A stretch of DNA of 64,000 nt from Nitratireductor sp. XY-223 (GTDB lineage: Bacteria > Pseudomonadota > Alphaproteobacteria > Rhizobiales > Rhizobiaceae), in contig NZ_SPNT01000008.1 in assembly GCF_004959855.1 (NCBI RefSeq), forward strand, positions 62,001 to 126,000, given 5' to 3'. The notes under the pieces were generated by a model. It made no database searches and was not told the DNA's origin. It saw only the letters and a list, made by a program, of their open reading frames with translations. This document shows, piece by piece, positions 16,910 to 25,809 of the stretch (position 1 is its first letter; every line of letters starts with the position of its first letter). The position numbers were made by a program, and so were the translations under genes.

Positions 16910-18439
16910 ATGGCTTTTCCCGATCATTCGAATTCCCAAATCGGTGTTGTCGGAGCAGGTGCAATGGGGCGCGGCATTGCCCAGATAGCGGCTTCGGGCG
17001 GAGACGATGTGGTGATTTGGGACGCCCAGGCTGGGGCTGCCGAAGACGCCTGTCAGTTCATTCATTCGATGTTCAGTCGCGCTGCCGAGAAGGGACGGAT
17101 CAGCCGATCCGACGCCGACGCCGCGGCTCAGCGTATCCGGATAGCAAACGGCCTTGAGGATTTCGCATCGGCAGAGCTTGTCGTCGAAGCCATTGTCGAA
17201 CGGCTCGACGCAAAGCGCGGCCTGTTTCAGCAGCTTGACGGGATCGTTCCCGACAAGACGGTTCTGGCGACCAACACATCGTCGTTGTCGGTTACGGCTA
17301 TCGGCGCGGGAACACGAAACCCGGAACGGGTCGCGGGATTTCATTTCTTCAATCCGGTACCCCTGATGAAGGTGGTTGAAGTGATCCCGGGGGCGCGCAC
17401 CGCGCCAGCCGTTGTCGAGGCGCTCTGCGGCCTCGCCGAACGGTGGGGGCACCGCGCGGTCAGAGCGTCCGATACGCCGGGATTTCTGGTCAATCATGCG
17501 GGCCGCGGCTTGTACACCGAGGGCTTGCGCATCGTGCAGGAGGGGGTGGCCTCGCCGGAAACGGTGGACGCGATCCTGCGTCAAATGGCCGGCTTTCGCA
17601 TGGGTCCGTTCGAGCTCCTGGATCTCACGGGGATCGATGTGTCTTTTCCGGTCATGGAACAAATCTACAGTCAGTTCTATCAGGAGCCGCGCTTTCGTCC
17701 GACGCCTCTTGCAGCCCAGCGGGTTTCTGCCGGGTTACTGGGCCGCAAGTCGGGAGAGGGGTTTTACAAATACGAGGATGGCCGCAAGATCGAACCCGCT
17801 TCAGCGCCATCGCGCCCGGCCCCGGAAAATGCACGTTTTTGGATCGACGCCGATGTCCCGGAACATGGCGTCATTCTTCGCGATCGGCTGTCGCAAGCGG
17901 GCTTTTCGGTAGAGACCGGGGCGAAACCTTCCGCCGAGGCCACATGCTTGCTGGCAACGATCGGGGTGGACGCATCTACCGCCGTATCGTCGCGCGGATT
18001 GAACCCGGCGCGGTGTCTGGCCGTCGATATGCTGTTTGGCGTCGACTCGGGTTTGACCCTGATGACGAACCCGGCAACGGCGGAATCCGCTCGCATTGCG
18101 GCTCACGGCGCTCTTTCGGTCGACGGAAAACCGGTTTTTGTGATCAGCGACAGTGCCGGGTTTGTGGCCCAGCGGGTTGTCGCCATGATCGTCAATATCG
18201 CCTGCGACATTGCTCAGCAGAAGATTGCGAGTCCGCAAGACATCGATGACGCGGTGACCCTGGGCCTTGGGTATCCAAAGGGACCGCTCGCTCTTGGCGA
18301 TCAAATTGGGGCGCCGCGAATCCTGAACATTCTGGAAGGACTTCAATCCTGCTACGGTGATCCGCGATATCGCCCCAGCCCGTGGCTCAGACGGCGCGCG
18401 CAGCTCGGACTGTCCTTGAGGTCCGGCGAGGGCGCCTGA
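16910..18439 (+). CDS. 3-hydroxyacyl-CoA dehydrogenase (PaaH/PaaC type)
   Basis: The 509-residue protein has a Rossmann NAD-binding site G-V-V-G-A-G-A-M-G-R-G at about residues 12-22, the catalytic region G-F-H-F-F-N-P-V-P-L-M-K (His145) and two C-terminal 3HCDH domains (about 190-290 and 400-505). The duplicated C-terminal domain is typical of the PaaH-like proteins of about 500 residues that carry no hydratase domain. It oxidises a 3-hydroxyacyl-CoA to 3-oxoacyl-CoA, giving the substrate for the operon's thiolase. GAGGA precedes the ATG. Confidence 0.9.
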   Translation: MAFPDHSNSQIGVVGAGAMGRGIAQIAASGGDDVVIWDAQAGAAEDACQFIHSMFSRAAEKGRISRSDADAAAQRIRIANGLEDFASAELVVEAIVERLDAKRGLFQQLDGIVPDKTVLATNTSSLSVTAIGAGTRNPERVAGFHFFNPVPLMKVVEVIPGARTAPAVVEALCGLAERWGHRAVRASDTPGFLVNHAGRGLYTEGLRIVQEGVASPETVDAILRQMAGFRMGPFELLDLTGIDVSFPVMEQIYSQFYQEPRFRPTPLAAQRVSAGLLGRKSGEGFYKYEDGRKIEPASAPSRPAPENARFWIDADVPEHGVILRDRLSQAGFSVETGAKPSAEATCLLATIGVDASTAVSSRGLNPARCLAVDMLFGVDSGLTLMTNPATAESARIAAHGALSVDGKPVFVISDSAGFVAQRVVAMIVNIACDIAQQKIASPQDIDDAVTLGLGYPKGPLALGDQIGAPRILNILEGLQSCYGDPRYRPSPWLRRRAQLGLSLRSGEGA

Positions 18440-18496
18440 CCACACCTTGTTGAAGAATATCCTGATCGATAGGGAGCCCGTCCGGGCATATCAAAA

Positions 18497-20161
18497 ATGA
18501 AGAATGGTTCGAGTTTTGAAGATCTCCTTTCCGATTGCGAGGAAGCGGCTGGCGCCGCCGGGAAGGTCCTGCATGCCTGCCGCATGTCCGTTTCGGCACG
18601 GCTTTTGGTCGACGGCCGTGTCTCGCCGCAAGCCGCCGAAGCGGAACAGTTTGCGGGTCACGGGTTTGCCTGGCTTGCCACCTATGTCGAAGCGCTTAGG
18701 CAGATGCTCAGCTGGGCCCGGCGTCTGGATGATGCCGGCGATCTTGGCGAACTGGAATCTCTCCTGCTGCAGGCCGCATTCGGTGAGTATCTGAACCAGA
18801 TTGCCGGGGGTATCGCCGTATCGCAGGTGGAAATCGTCCGTCCCGCGGATTTGGGACTTACCGAGTTGGACGTTGCACCCTTGTGCGAAGGAGCTGCAGC
18901 GCGCCTGCGCGCTGACGGTAATTCCGCAGCGGTTCGTGGCCGAATTGCGGAACTCATGGCCGACGGCCACTATGGTGATCCGGGCTTTGGCGATGAGGCC
19001 CTGCTAATGGTTCGCGACCAGTTCCATCGCTTTGTCGAGGAAAGGATCGTGCCCGATGCCCACCGCTGGCACCTCAACGACGAATTCATTCCGATGGACG
19101 TGGTCGACCAGATGTCCGAACTCGGGGTTTTCGGTCTGACCATACCCGAAGAGCTGGGCGGCTACGGCATGGGCAAGATTGCCATGTGCGTCGTTACCGA
19201 GGAACTCTCTCGCGGCCATATTGGTGTTGGATCTCTGGGCACGCGCTCCGAAATCGCGGCCGAGCTGATACGCCTTGGCGGCACCGAGGAGCAAAAGCAG
19301 GCATATCTGCCAAGGATTGCCTCCGGTGAAATCCTGCCAACCGCCGTATTTACCGAACCCAACACCGGTTCGGATCTCGGCAACCTGCGCGCCCGCGCCG
19401 AAATTGTGGACGGCGCCTACCGTGTAACGGGCAACAAGACCTGGATCACCCATGCTGCGCGTGCAGACATGATGACGCTCCTGGTTCGCACCGACCCGGA
19501 TTCATCCGACCACAGGGGCCTGTCCATGTTCCTGGCGGAGAAGCCGCGCTCGGAAGATCCGGCGGACCCTTTCCCTGCGGACGGCATGACCGGCGGGGAG
19601 ATCGAAGTGCTTGGTTACCGCGGCATGAAGGAATACGAGATCGCGTTCGATGGTTTCGAAATCCCGCAGGGTCAGCTATTGGGCGGGCAGGAAGGGCAGG
19701 GTTTCAAGCAACTGATGGCGACCTTTGAATCCGCCCGCATTCAGACCGCTGCCCGCGCCGTCGGTGTCGCGCAAAATGCCATGGAACTGGGAATGGCTTA
19801 CGCGCAGGAACGCATCCAGTTCGGTCAGCCGATCTATCAATTTCCGCGCGTGTCCGGAAAGCTCGCATGGATGGCGGTGGAGACGATGATCGCCCGTCAG
19901 CTCACCTACTTCGCGGCCCGCGAGAAGGACTCTGAAAAGCGTTGTGACATCGAGGCCGGGATGGCGAAACTGCTTGCCGCACGTGTTGCCTGGTCGAACG
20001 CCGACAATTCGCTGCAGGTGCATGGCGGCAACGGTTACGCGCTGGAATATCCGATCTCGCGCGTGCTTTGCGACGCACGCATCCTGAACATCTTCGAGGG
20101 CGCCGCCGAGATCCAGGCGCAAATAATTCTACGCGGCCTGCTTGCCGCCGGCCGCAACTGA
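18497..20161 (+). CDS. Acyl-CoA dehydrogenase with long N-terminal extension, methylsuccinyl-CoA-dehydrogenase-like
   Basis: The 554-residue protein has a complete acyl-CoA dehydrogenase core from about residue 165: F-T-E-P-N-T-G-S-D near 290, W-I-T-H near 315 and N-I-F-E-G-A-A-E-I-Q at the C-terminus (Glu534 region, catalytic base area). The extra 160 N-terminal residues, including H-G-F-A-W-L-A-T-Y-V-E-A-L-R-Q, and the overall length resemble (2S)-methylsuccinyl-CoA dehydrogenase (Mcd) of the ethylmalonyl-CoA pathway. I infer a 2-substituted succinyl-CoA as substrate, but this may be a paralogue with another specificity: no other ethylmalonyl-CoA pathway gene is nearby. Reduced FAD would pass electrons to ETF encoded elsewhere. 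The Shine-Dalgarno is weak. Confidence 0.78.
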   Translation: MKNGSSFEDLLSDCEEAAGAAGKVLHACRMSVSARLLVDGRVSPQAAEAEQFAGHGFAWLATYVEALRQMLSWARRLDDAGDLGELESLLLQAAFGEYLNQIAGGIAVSQVEIVRPADLGLTELDVAPLCEGAAARLRADGNSAAVRGRIAELMADGHYGDPGFGDEALLMVRDQFHRFVEERIVPDAHRWHLNDEFIPMDVVDQMSELGVFGLTIPEELGGYGMGKIAMCVVTEELSRGHIGVGSLGTRSEIAAELIRLGGTEEQKQAYLPRIASGEILPTAVFTEPNTGSDLGNLRARAEIVDGAYRVTGNKTWITHAARADMMTLLVRTDPDSSDHRGLSMFLAEKPRSEDPADPFPADGMTGGEIEVLGYRGMKEYEIAFDGFEIPQGQLLGGQEGQGFKQLMATFESARIQTAARAVGVAQNAMELGMAYAQERIQFGQPIYQFPRVSGKLAWMAVETMIARQLTYFAAREKDSEKRCDIEAGMAKLLAARVAWSNADNSLQVHGGNGYALEYPISRVLCDARILNIFEGAAEIQAQIILRGLLAAGRN

Positions 20162-20180
20162 GGTAACAAGAGAAGTTCGC

Positions 20181-21410
20181 ATGTATGACCTATTGAAGCA
20201 CGTTCGTGTTGTGGAGGGTTCAGCCTTTGTTGCGGCTCCCCTGGCCGGCCTGACGCTCGCCCAGCTGGGCGCCGATGTCATTCGCTTCGATATGATCGGC
20301 GGGGGCATTGACTATCGCCGCATGCCACGATCGGAGGAGAGCGGCACGAGCCTCTACTGGACCGGTCTCAACAAGGCCAAACGATCCGTCGCGGTCAATC
20401 TGCGCGATCCACGCGGTCGCGCCCTGATACAGGATCTGATCACCGCTCCCGGTCCGGATGGAGGCATTTTGCTGACAAATTTTTCCAATGTGGCGTGGCT
20501 TGCATACGAGGAGTTGGCCAAGCGGCGATCGGACCTGATCAAGGTCGCGATCCAGGGCAATCATGACGGCTCCAACGCAGTGGACTACACGGTGAACTGC
20601 GCCGCCGGTTTTCCGATGGTGACCGGGCAGGGCCAGTCGGAGCAACCGGTCAATCACGTGCTGCCTGCATGGGACGTGACCACGGGGGTTCAGGCTGCCT
20701 TCGGGGTGCTCGCCGCGCTCATCGACCGGATGCGCAGCGGTAAGGGAAAAAACGTAACGCTCGCTCTGTCCGATATGGCCTTCTCCGTCACCGCCCATCT
20801 TGGCTATCTGGCCGAAGCCATGGTGAATGAGACGCAGCGACCGGCAACCGGCAACGATCTCTACGGCGCCTTCGGACGGGACTTCGCCACCGCCGATGGG
20901 CGACGCATCATGATCGTGGCCATTTCACCAAAACAGTGGAGCGCGCTTTGTCGGGCCTGCAGCATCGAGGGTGACGTGGGCACCTTGGAACGTGAACTGG
21001 GTGTCGACCTGTCGCTTGAAGATCAGCGGTTTGACGCGCGGGACCGGATTTCGGAGCTGGTCGCGCCCTGGTGCGCAGCGCGGACACTGTCCGATATCGC
21101 GCGCTGCTTCGATGCAGAGGGCGTATGCTGGGGACCTTATCAGAGCTTTTCGCAGATGAGCCGCATCGACCCGCGCGTTTCCACCGACAATCCCCTTTTT
21201 CAGTTGATCGAACAATCGGGCGTTGGAAACATTCTTGCGCCGGGTTCGCCGCTCACATTTGCCGACCTCGGGCGTGGAGACGTCCGCCCGGCGCCCGCAA
21301 TCGGAGAGCATACCGACGAAGTCCTGCTGGAAACACTGGGTCTTTCGTCCGGAGACGTTGGCCGTTTGCATGACGCAGGCGTCGTTGCCGGACCGGATGC
21401 CTCATCGTGA
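20181..21410 (+). CDS. Class III CoA transferase (CaiB/BaiF family), second copy
   Basis: The 409-residue protein begins L-L-K-H-V-R-V-V-E-G-S-A-F-V-A-A-P-L-A-G-L-T-L and has an Asp in L-P-A-W-D-V-T-T-G near residue 176, matching the family's catalytic Asp. It differs clearly from the first copy in the operon, so it is not a recent tandem duplicate. Two class III subunits flanking the beta-oxidation genes recall BbsE/BbsF, the succinyl-CoA:benzylsuccinate CoA transferase. ATG 20181 was chosen at the start of the conserved fold; an in-frame ATG at 20142 overlaps the preceding gene. The stop overlaps the next gene's GTG. Confidence 0.87.
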   Translation: MYDLLKHVRVVEGSAFVAAPLAGLTLAQLGADVIRFDMIGGGIDYRRMPRSEESGTSLYWTGLNKAKRSVAVNLRDPRGRALIQDLITAPGPDGGILLTNFSNVAWLAYEELAKRRSDLIKVAIQGNHDGSNAVDYTVNCAAGFPMVTGQGQSEQPVNHVLPAWDVTTGVQAAFGVLAALIDRMRSGKGKNVTLALSDMAFSVTAHLGYLAEAMVNETQRPATGNDLYGAFGRDFATADGRRIMIVAISPKQWSALCRACSIEGDVGTLERELGVDLSLEDQRFDARDRISELVAPWCAARTLSDIARCFDAEGVCWGPYQSFSQMSRIDPRVSTDNPLFQLIEQSGVGNILAPGSPLTFADLGRGDVRPAPAIGEHTDEVLLETLGLSSGDVGRLHDAGVVAGPDASS

Positions 21411-22258
21411 GCAACGCGTACGAGAACTGGATCGACCGGGAAGAGAGGACCACCGGGTACCTTGATGGCTGGCAGGCCGAGGCACTGGCGGCGACCCTCG
21501 ACATGACGCCATGGCAAAGCGGGCGGGCTTCGGCTCTTCCGCTTTCGTGGCAGTGGATATTCTTTCGTCCGGTGACGCCGAGACACCGGGTAGCGGCCGA
21601 CGGTCACCCGCCGAAGGGCGGTCTATTGCCGCCTGTAGCACTGCCGCGGCGCATGTTTGCAGGCGCGCGTATGGAACAGCTGACGCCGTTGATGCCGGAT
21701 GCCCCGGCCGAACGCCTGGAGCGGGTTGCGGCCATAAAGCGAAAAGCCGGCCGCAGCGGTGAATTCGTGATCGTTACGCTGGAAACGAACTACAGTCAGC
21801 ACGGTCAACTCTGCATTCGCGAGGAGCGTGACATTGTCTACCGCGATGCGCCGCGAAACGATGCGCGGAACTCTCTGCAGGATGAGAAAAAGCGGCCGCC
21901 GCCGGCGGCTTCATTGGCATTGGACTTGATACCCGATCCGGTTTTGCTGTTCCGATTTTCCGCGCTTACCTTCAACAGCCACCGTATCCACTACGACCGC
22001 GAGTATGCCATGTCGACCGAAGGCTATTCCGACCTGGTTGTCCACGGGCCGTTGAGTGCGGTTCTGCTGGCAGAACTTGTTCGCAAACACAGCAAGGTGC
22101 CGATCCGGGATTTCAGTTTCCGGGCCGTAAGGCCGCTATTCGCCAATCGCCCGCTGCACCTGAGGGGTGAGTTTCATGATGGATCGTTTGCACTCGCTGC
22201 CTACGACGATCATGGGTTCCTTGCGGTCGAGGCGCAAGCCGGCCTGGGGGCGCCGTGA
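21407..22258 (+). CDS. HTD2/mesaconyl-C4-CoA or itaconyl-CoA hydratase-like protein
   Basis: The 283-residue double hot-dog-like protein shows W-I-F-F-R-P near residue 48 and the hydratase region F-S-A-L-T-F-N-S-H-R-I-H-Y-D-R-E-Y-A (about 185-202), followed by L-V-V-H-G-P-L-S. This pattern occurs in fungal and bacterial 3-hydroxyacyl-thioester dehydratase 2 relatives, among them mesaconyl-C4-CoA and itaconyl-CoA hydratases. Together with a methylsuccinyl-CoA-dehydrogenase-like neighbour this points to hydration of a branched C4-dicarboxyl-CoA backbone. GTG start in a GTGA overlap indicates translational coupling to the CoA transferase. It ends the operon. Confidence 0.72.
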   Translation: MSNAYENWIDREERTTGYLDGWQAEALAATLDMTPWQSGRASALPLSWQWIFFRPVTPRHRVAADGHPPKGGLLPPVALPRRMFAGARMEQLTPLMPDAPAERLERVAAIKRKAGRSGEFVIVTLETNYSQHGQLCIREERDIVYRDAPRNDARNSLQDEKKRPPPAASLALDLIPDPVLLFRFSALTFNSHRIHYDREYAMSTEGYSDLVVHGPLSAVLLAELVRKHSKVPIRDFSFRAVRPLFANRPLHLRGEFHDGSFALAAYDDHGFLAVEAQAGLGAP

Positions 22259-22308
22259 TGATCAAATTCCGACGAATTAGACGGCTTGAAATCTGACCGC
22301 GTTCCCAA

Positions 22309-22330
22309 TAATTATACGAATGTATAATTA
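22309..22330. promoter_or_regulatory. TetR-type operator (22-bp palindrome) over a -10 box
   Basis: TAATTATAC (22309-22317) and GTATAATTA (22322-22330) form a perfect inverted repeat with 9-base arms and a 4-base centre. The right arm contains a perfect TATAAT (22323-22328), which would place the start of transcription near 22335, just before the tetR start. Size and position are typical of autoregulated TetR genes. Confidence 0.7.
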
Positions 22331-22350
22331 AAATCGCTTGGGGGCATGCC

Positions 22351-22998
22351 TTGAGTGCGGAACGGCGGAAATTCAAACACGAGCCACCCGACCGGAGGAA
22401 GCTCGACCTGATTGAAGCGGCACTGTCGTTGATCGCGGAAAAAGGGGTGAAGGGGGCGACGGTGCGGGATATTTCGCGGCGTGCGGAAGTCACGCAGGGC
22501 CTGATCCGGCACTATTTCTCTTCGAAGGAAGACCTGATCGTCGCGGCCTACCGGTACCACATGACGCAGATGACGGAAGTGACCTACACGTCCGCCTCGC
22601 AAATCGATGGCACGGCGACAGAACGATTGGCGGCCTTTGTTCAAGCATCGCTGACACCACCGGTCGTTTCGCCGAGAGCGGTTGCCTTGTGGGCCAGCTT
22701 TTTGGTTCAGCTTCAACAGGATGCGAATGTGAAGACGACACATGAACAAACATACACCGAGTTTCGGGACCATCTGGAAGATCTGATCGGGGCCGCGTTG
22801 AAAGAAGCCGGGTGCTCGGTGTCGCAAGGACGATTGCGGTATCTGGCAACCGCCTGCAATGCGGTGATCGACGGTCTGTGGCTCGAGGGCGGCGCACTGC
22901 CGCATGCATTCGCGGCCGGTGAACTTCCCGACATTGGGTTGCAATCAATCGGATCGATCATCGCGATCGACCTGCGTCAAAAGGTGGATCAGGCATGA
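22351..22998 (+). CDS. TetR family regulator (BetI-like)
   Basis: The 215-residue protein has an N-terminal TetR helix-turn-helix at about residues 18-62 (I-E-A-A-L-S-L-I-A-E-K-G, then T-V-R-D-I-S-R-R-A-E-V-T-Q-G-L-I-R-H-Y-F) and a BetI-like C-terminal ligand domain. TTG is the start: GGGGG precedes it and the nearby ATG at 22346 runs into a stop. It overlaps the aminotransferase gene (ATGA), so regulator and enzymes form one operon under the 22-bp palindrome upstream. The ligand is probably the amino acid or keto acid handled by the two enzymes. Confidence 0.88.
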   Translation: MSAERRKFKHEPPDRRKLDLIEAALSLIAEKGVKGATVRDISRRAEVTQGLIRHYFSSKEDLIVAAYRYHMTQMTEVTYTSASQIDGTATERLAAFVQASLTPPVVSPRAVALWASFLVQLQQDANVKTTHEQTYTEFRDHLEDLIGAALKEAGCSVSQGRLRYLATACNAVIDGLWLEGGALPHAFAAGELPDIGLQSIGSIIAIDLRQKVDQA

Positions 22999-24182
22999 AG
23001 ATGACTGCGATTACCGAACGGCTTTCGGGTCTCGGAGGTTCCAAGTGGGAAGTGCATATCAAGGCCCGCAAACTGGTCGCCTCCGGTGCCGATATTGTGG
23101 AAATGACCATCGGTGAGCCGGATGTGCCTTTGCCGGCCGAACTGGCGGACGCGGCCGCTGCGGCAATCCGGTCGGGGCGGACGGGATATTCCGACGGCCG
23201 TGGAGAAATCAATCTGCGCAAGTCGCTGGCGGAACGCTATAGCGTCAGCCGGGACCGGCCGTTTGGACCGGAGAATTTTCTGTGTTTTCCGGGTACACAG
23301 ACAGCATTGTTCGCGGTCCTGCTCGGTGTCGCGCAGGAAGGCGACGACGTGCTTGTCGGTGATCCGATGTATGCCACGTACGAAGGGGTCGTGCGCGCCA
23401 CGGGTGCGGACATGGTGCCGGTTCCGCTGCGCCCCGAGCATGGTTTTCGCATGCAGGCGGACGATATCGCGGCACGGATCACGCCGAAAACCAGCGCGCT
23501 TTTGCTGACGACGCCGCACAATCCGACGGGTTCGGTTCTGACCAAAAAGGACATCGAATCCATCTGTTCCCTGGCAGTGGAACACGATTTCTGGATCATC
23601 TCGGATGAAGTCTACGAACACCTGATTTTTGAAGGCACAAATTTTGTGTCGCCACTGTGGTTTCCCGCCTTCGCGGACCGGGTGGTCGCAGTGTCGTCGA
23701 TTTCGAAATCCCATGCGGCACCGGGGTTTCGCAGCGGCTGGTGTGTCGGACCGCAGGCATTCTGTGACCGGCTGTTGCCATTGGCGGAGACCATGCTGTT
23801 CGGCAACCAACCCTTTATCGCTGACATGACAGAGATGGCGGTTCGCGATGGGTCATCGGTTGCAGAAGGCATGTGTCACCGATTTGCGGCCCGGGCGGCG
23901 TTGCTGGCGGACCGGCTCGAGCAGGAAACAGGTTTGAAAGTGCATCGGCCCGAGGCGGGAATGTTCGCGCTCGTCAATGTCGCGACAACTGGTATGGATG
24001 GCGAAAGCTATGCGATGGACCTGCTTGCAAACGGGGGCGTGGCGGTCATGCCGGGAACCTCTTTCGGCAAAGGTTTGGGGTCCTGGGTCCGCGTTGCGCT
24101 GACGATTTCCGACGCCGATTTTGAAACCGCACTGGACAGGATCGTGCACCATGCCAACGCCTTGACGAGGAAGAGCGCATGA
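22995..24182 (+). CDS. aruH: PLP-dependent class I/II aminotransferase, AruH-like (arginine:pyruvate transaminase)
   Basis: The 395-residue fold-type I aminotransferase has T-I-G-E-P-D-V-P near residue 39, the motif T-P-H-N-P-T-G near 175 and the PLP lysine in S-I-S-K-S-H-A-A-P-G-F-R (Lys238). It is translationally coupled to the regulator before it and to a ThDP decarboxylase after it. A transaminase plus a ThDP 2-keto acid decarboxylase is the arrangement of aruH-aruI in the arginine transaminase pathway, where arginine becomes 2-ketoarginine and then 4-guanidinobutanal. The assignment rests on this pairing and general resemblance; another amino acid is possible. Confidence 0.68.
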   Translation: MKMTAITERLSGLGGSKWEVHIKARKLVASGADIVEMTIGEPDVPLPAELADAAAAAIRSGRTGYSDGRGEINLRKSLAERYSVSRDRPFGPENFLCFPGTQTALFAVLLGVAQEGDDVLVGDPMYATYEGVVRATGADMVPVPLRPEHGFRMQADDIAARITPKTSALLLTTPHNPTGSVLTKKDIESICSLAVEHDFWIISDEVYEHLIFEGTNFVSPLWFPAFADRVVAVSSISKSHAAPGFRSGWCVGPQAFCDRLLPLAETMLFGNQPFIADMTEMAVRDGSSVAEGMCHRFAARAALLADRLEQETGLKVHRPEAGMFALVNVATTGMDGESYAMDLLANGGVAVMPGTSFGKGLGSWVRVALTISDADFETALDRIVHHANALTRKSA

Positions 24183-25777
24183 CAAGCGTTGGCGAAGCAC
24201 TGGCCGAACAGCTTAAGCAAAGGGGCGTCGACACGGTTTTCGGCATTCCCGGGGTCCACACGGTTGAACTCTACCGCGGTCTCGCGGCCTCCGGCATCCG
24301 GCATGTCACGCCGCGCCACGAGCAGGGGGCCGGTTTCATGGCTGACGGCTATGCGCGGGTGTCCGGAAAGCCGGGGATTGCGCTGGTGATCACCGGACCT
24401 GGCCTCACCAACACCTTGACGCCCATGGCGCAGGCGCGGGCGGATTCTGTGCCGGTCCTGGTTCTGTCCGGCGTCAACCGGACGGCAACGCTCGGTAAAG
24501 GGATGGGCCATCTGCACGAGTTGCCGGATCAACACGGGCTGGCGGCTGGTGTCGCGCTCGTGTCGGAACATGTCGCGGCACCCGATCAACTCGCAATGGC
24601 GCTCGACAGGGCGTTTGCGCCTTTTGTCGAGGGTCGCCCCGGTCCGACGCACATCCAGATCCCGCTGGATGTGGCGGCGGCGGCATATAAAGGCGGGATG
24701 TCCGCCACGCCGCTGCAGCCGCCTGTCGCCGATCAGGCAAACATTGCCGCCGCTGCTGAGGCGATGGCGAATGCCAATCGCCCGGTCATTCTGGCCGGCG
24801 GCGGCGCAAGGTGGGCCGGAGTGGAACTCAAAAGACTTGCAGAACGTCTTGATGCACCCGTTGTGCAAACCGTGAACGCACGCGGCGTAATTTTCGACCA
24901 CGCTCTGAGCGTACCGGCCAGCCCGAGCCTGCAGGCCGTTCGCCGTTTGATCGAGGAGTCGGATATCGTGCTCGCTGTCGGCACCGAACTCGGCCCGACC
25001 GACTACGATATGTACGACACCGGCACGATGCCGCGGATGAACGGTTGTATCCGGGTCGACATCTGCCCGGATCAACTGGCGCGCCATGATGCCGATATCC
25101 CGTTGCCCGGCGAGGCGCGACAGACGCTTTCGGCGATCCTGGCGTGTTTGCCGGATACAACCCGTGGCGCGGACGGACCGGCACGGGCGGATCGGGCACG
25201 TCAAGCGGCGCTCGAAGAGATCGGACCGGAATACCGGGCCCAGGTCGAGGTGCTCAACGCGCTGAGAGACGCGGTGCCGGGATGCCTGCTGGTCGGAGAT
25301 TCCACGCAACCGATCTATGCCGGAAACCTTTACTACGACCACGACAGGGCCGGTGGCTGGTTCAACGCGGCCACGGGCTACGGGGCACTGGGTTACGGCA
25401 TTCCCGCGGCAATCGGTGCCTCAGTTGCCGATCCCGCGGCGCCGGTTATCTGTATCGCGGGCGACGGCGGCGCGCAGTTCTCGCTGCCCGAGATCATGAC
25501 GGCGGTGGATGAGAAACTGCCTGTCACATTCCTGGTCTGGAACAATCGAGGATACCGCGAAATAGCAGCTTCGATGCAGGCCGCGGATGTCGAAGTGATC
25601 GGCTGTGACCCCAGCCCGCCAGACTTCGTCAATCTGGCTGCGTCCTTTGGCATCCCCTTTCGCAATTGCGCTCCCAATCCGGATGCGGTGATCGAATCTG
25701 TCTTGCAGGCGCGCGAACGGCCGGGACCGCACTTGATCGAAGTCGAAGCCCCGCCGTTTTCGCCGGAACAGCGCTGA
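24179..25777 (+). CDS. aruI: ThDP-dependent 2-keto acid decarboxylase, AruI-like (5-guanidino-2-oxopentanoate decarboxylase)
   Basis: The 532-residue protein has the three-domain layout of the acetolactate-synthase/decarboxylase family. The ThDP Glu is Glu48 in R-H-E-Q-G-A, and the cofactor motif G-D-G-G-A-Q-F then N-N-R-G-Y spans about residues 428-460. The early G-I-P-G-V-H-T-V-E-L-Y-R-G-L stretch fits proteins annotated as 2-ketoarginine decarboxylase. No regulatory small subunit (IlvH) is adjacent, which argues against biosynthetic acetolactate synthase. ATGA overlap with the aminotransferase gene implies coupled synthesis and a two-step pathway from an amino acid to an aldehyde. Confidence 0.7.
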   Translation: MTSVGEALAEQLKQRGVDTVFGIPGVHTVELYRGLAASGIRHVTPRHEQGAGFMADGYARVSGKPGIALVITGPGLTNTLTPMAQARADSVPVLVLSGVNRTATLGKGMGHLHELPDQHGLAAGVALVSEHVAAPDQLAMALDRAFAPFVEGRPGPTHIQIPLDVAAAAYKGGMSATPLQPPVADQANIAAAAEAMANANRPVILAGGGARWAGVELKRLAERLDAPVVQTVNARGVIFDHALSVPASPSLQAVRRLIEESDIVLAVGTELGPTDYDMYDTGTMPRMNGCIRVDICPDQLARHDADIPLPGEARQTLSAILACLPDTTRGADGPARADRARQAALEEIGPEYRAQVEVLNALRDAVPGCLLVGDSTQPIYAGNLYYDHDRAGGWFNAATGYGALGYGIPAAIGASVADPAAPVICIAGDGGAQFSLPEIMTAVDEKLPVTFLVWNNRGYREIAASMQAADVEVIGCDPSPPDFVNLAASFGIPFRNCAPNPDAVIESVLQARERPGPHLIEVEAPPFSPEQR

Positions 25778-25809
25778 CCGATATTCGGCTGGTGCCTCTG
25801 CCAGGTTTG

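Noticed and set aside
24179-25777. Acetolactate synthase large subunit
   Set aside because: No small regulatory subunit is adjacent, and coupling to an aminotransferase plus the local sequence pattern fit an AruI-like decarboxylase better.
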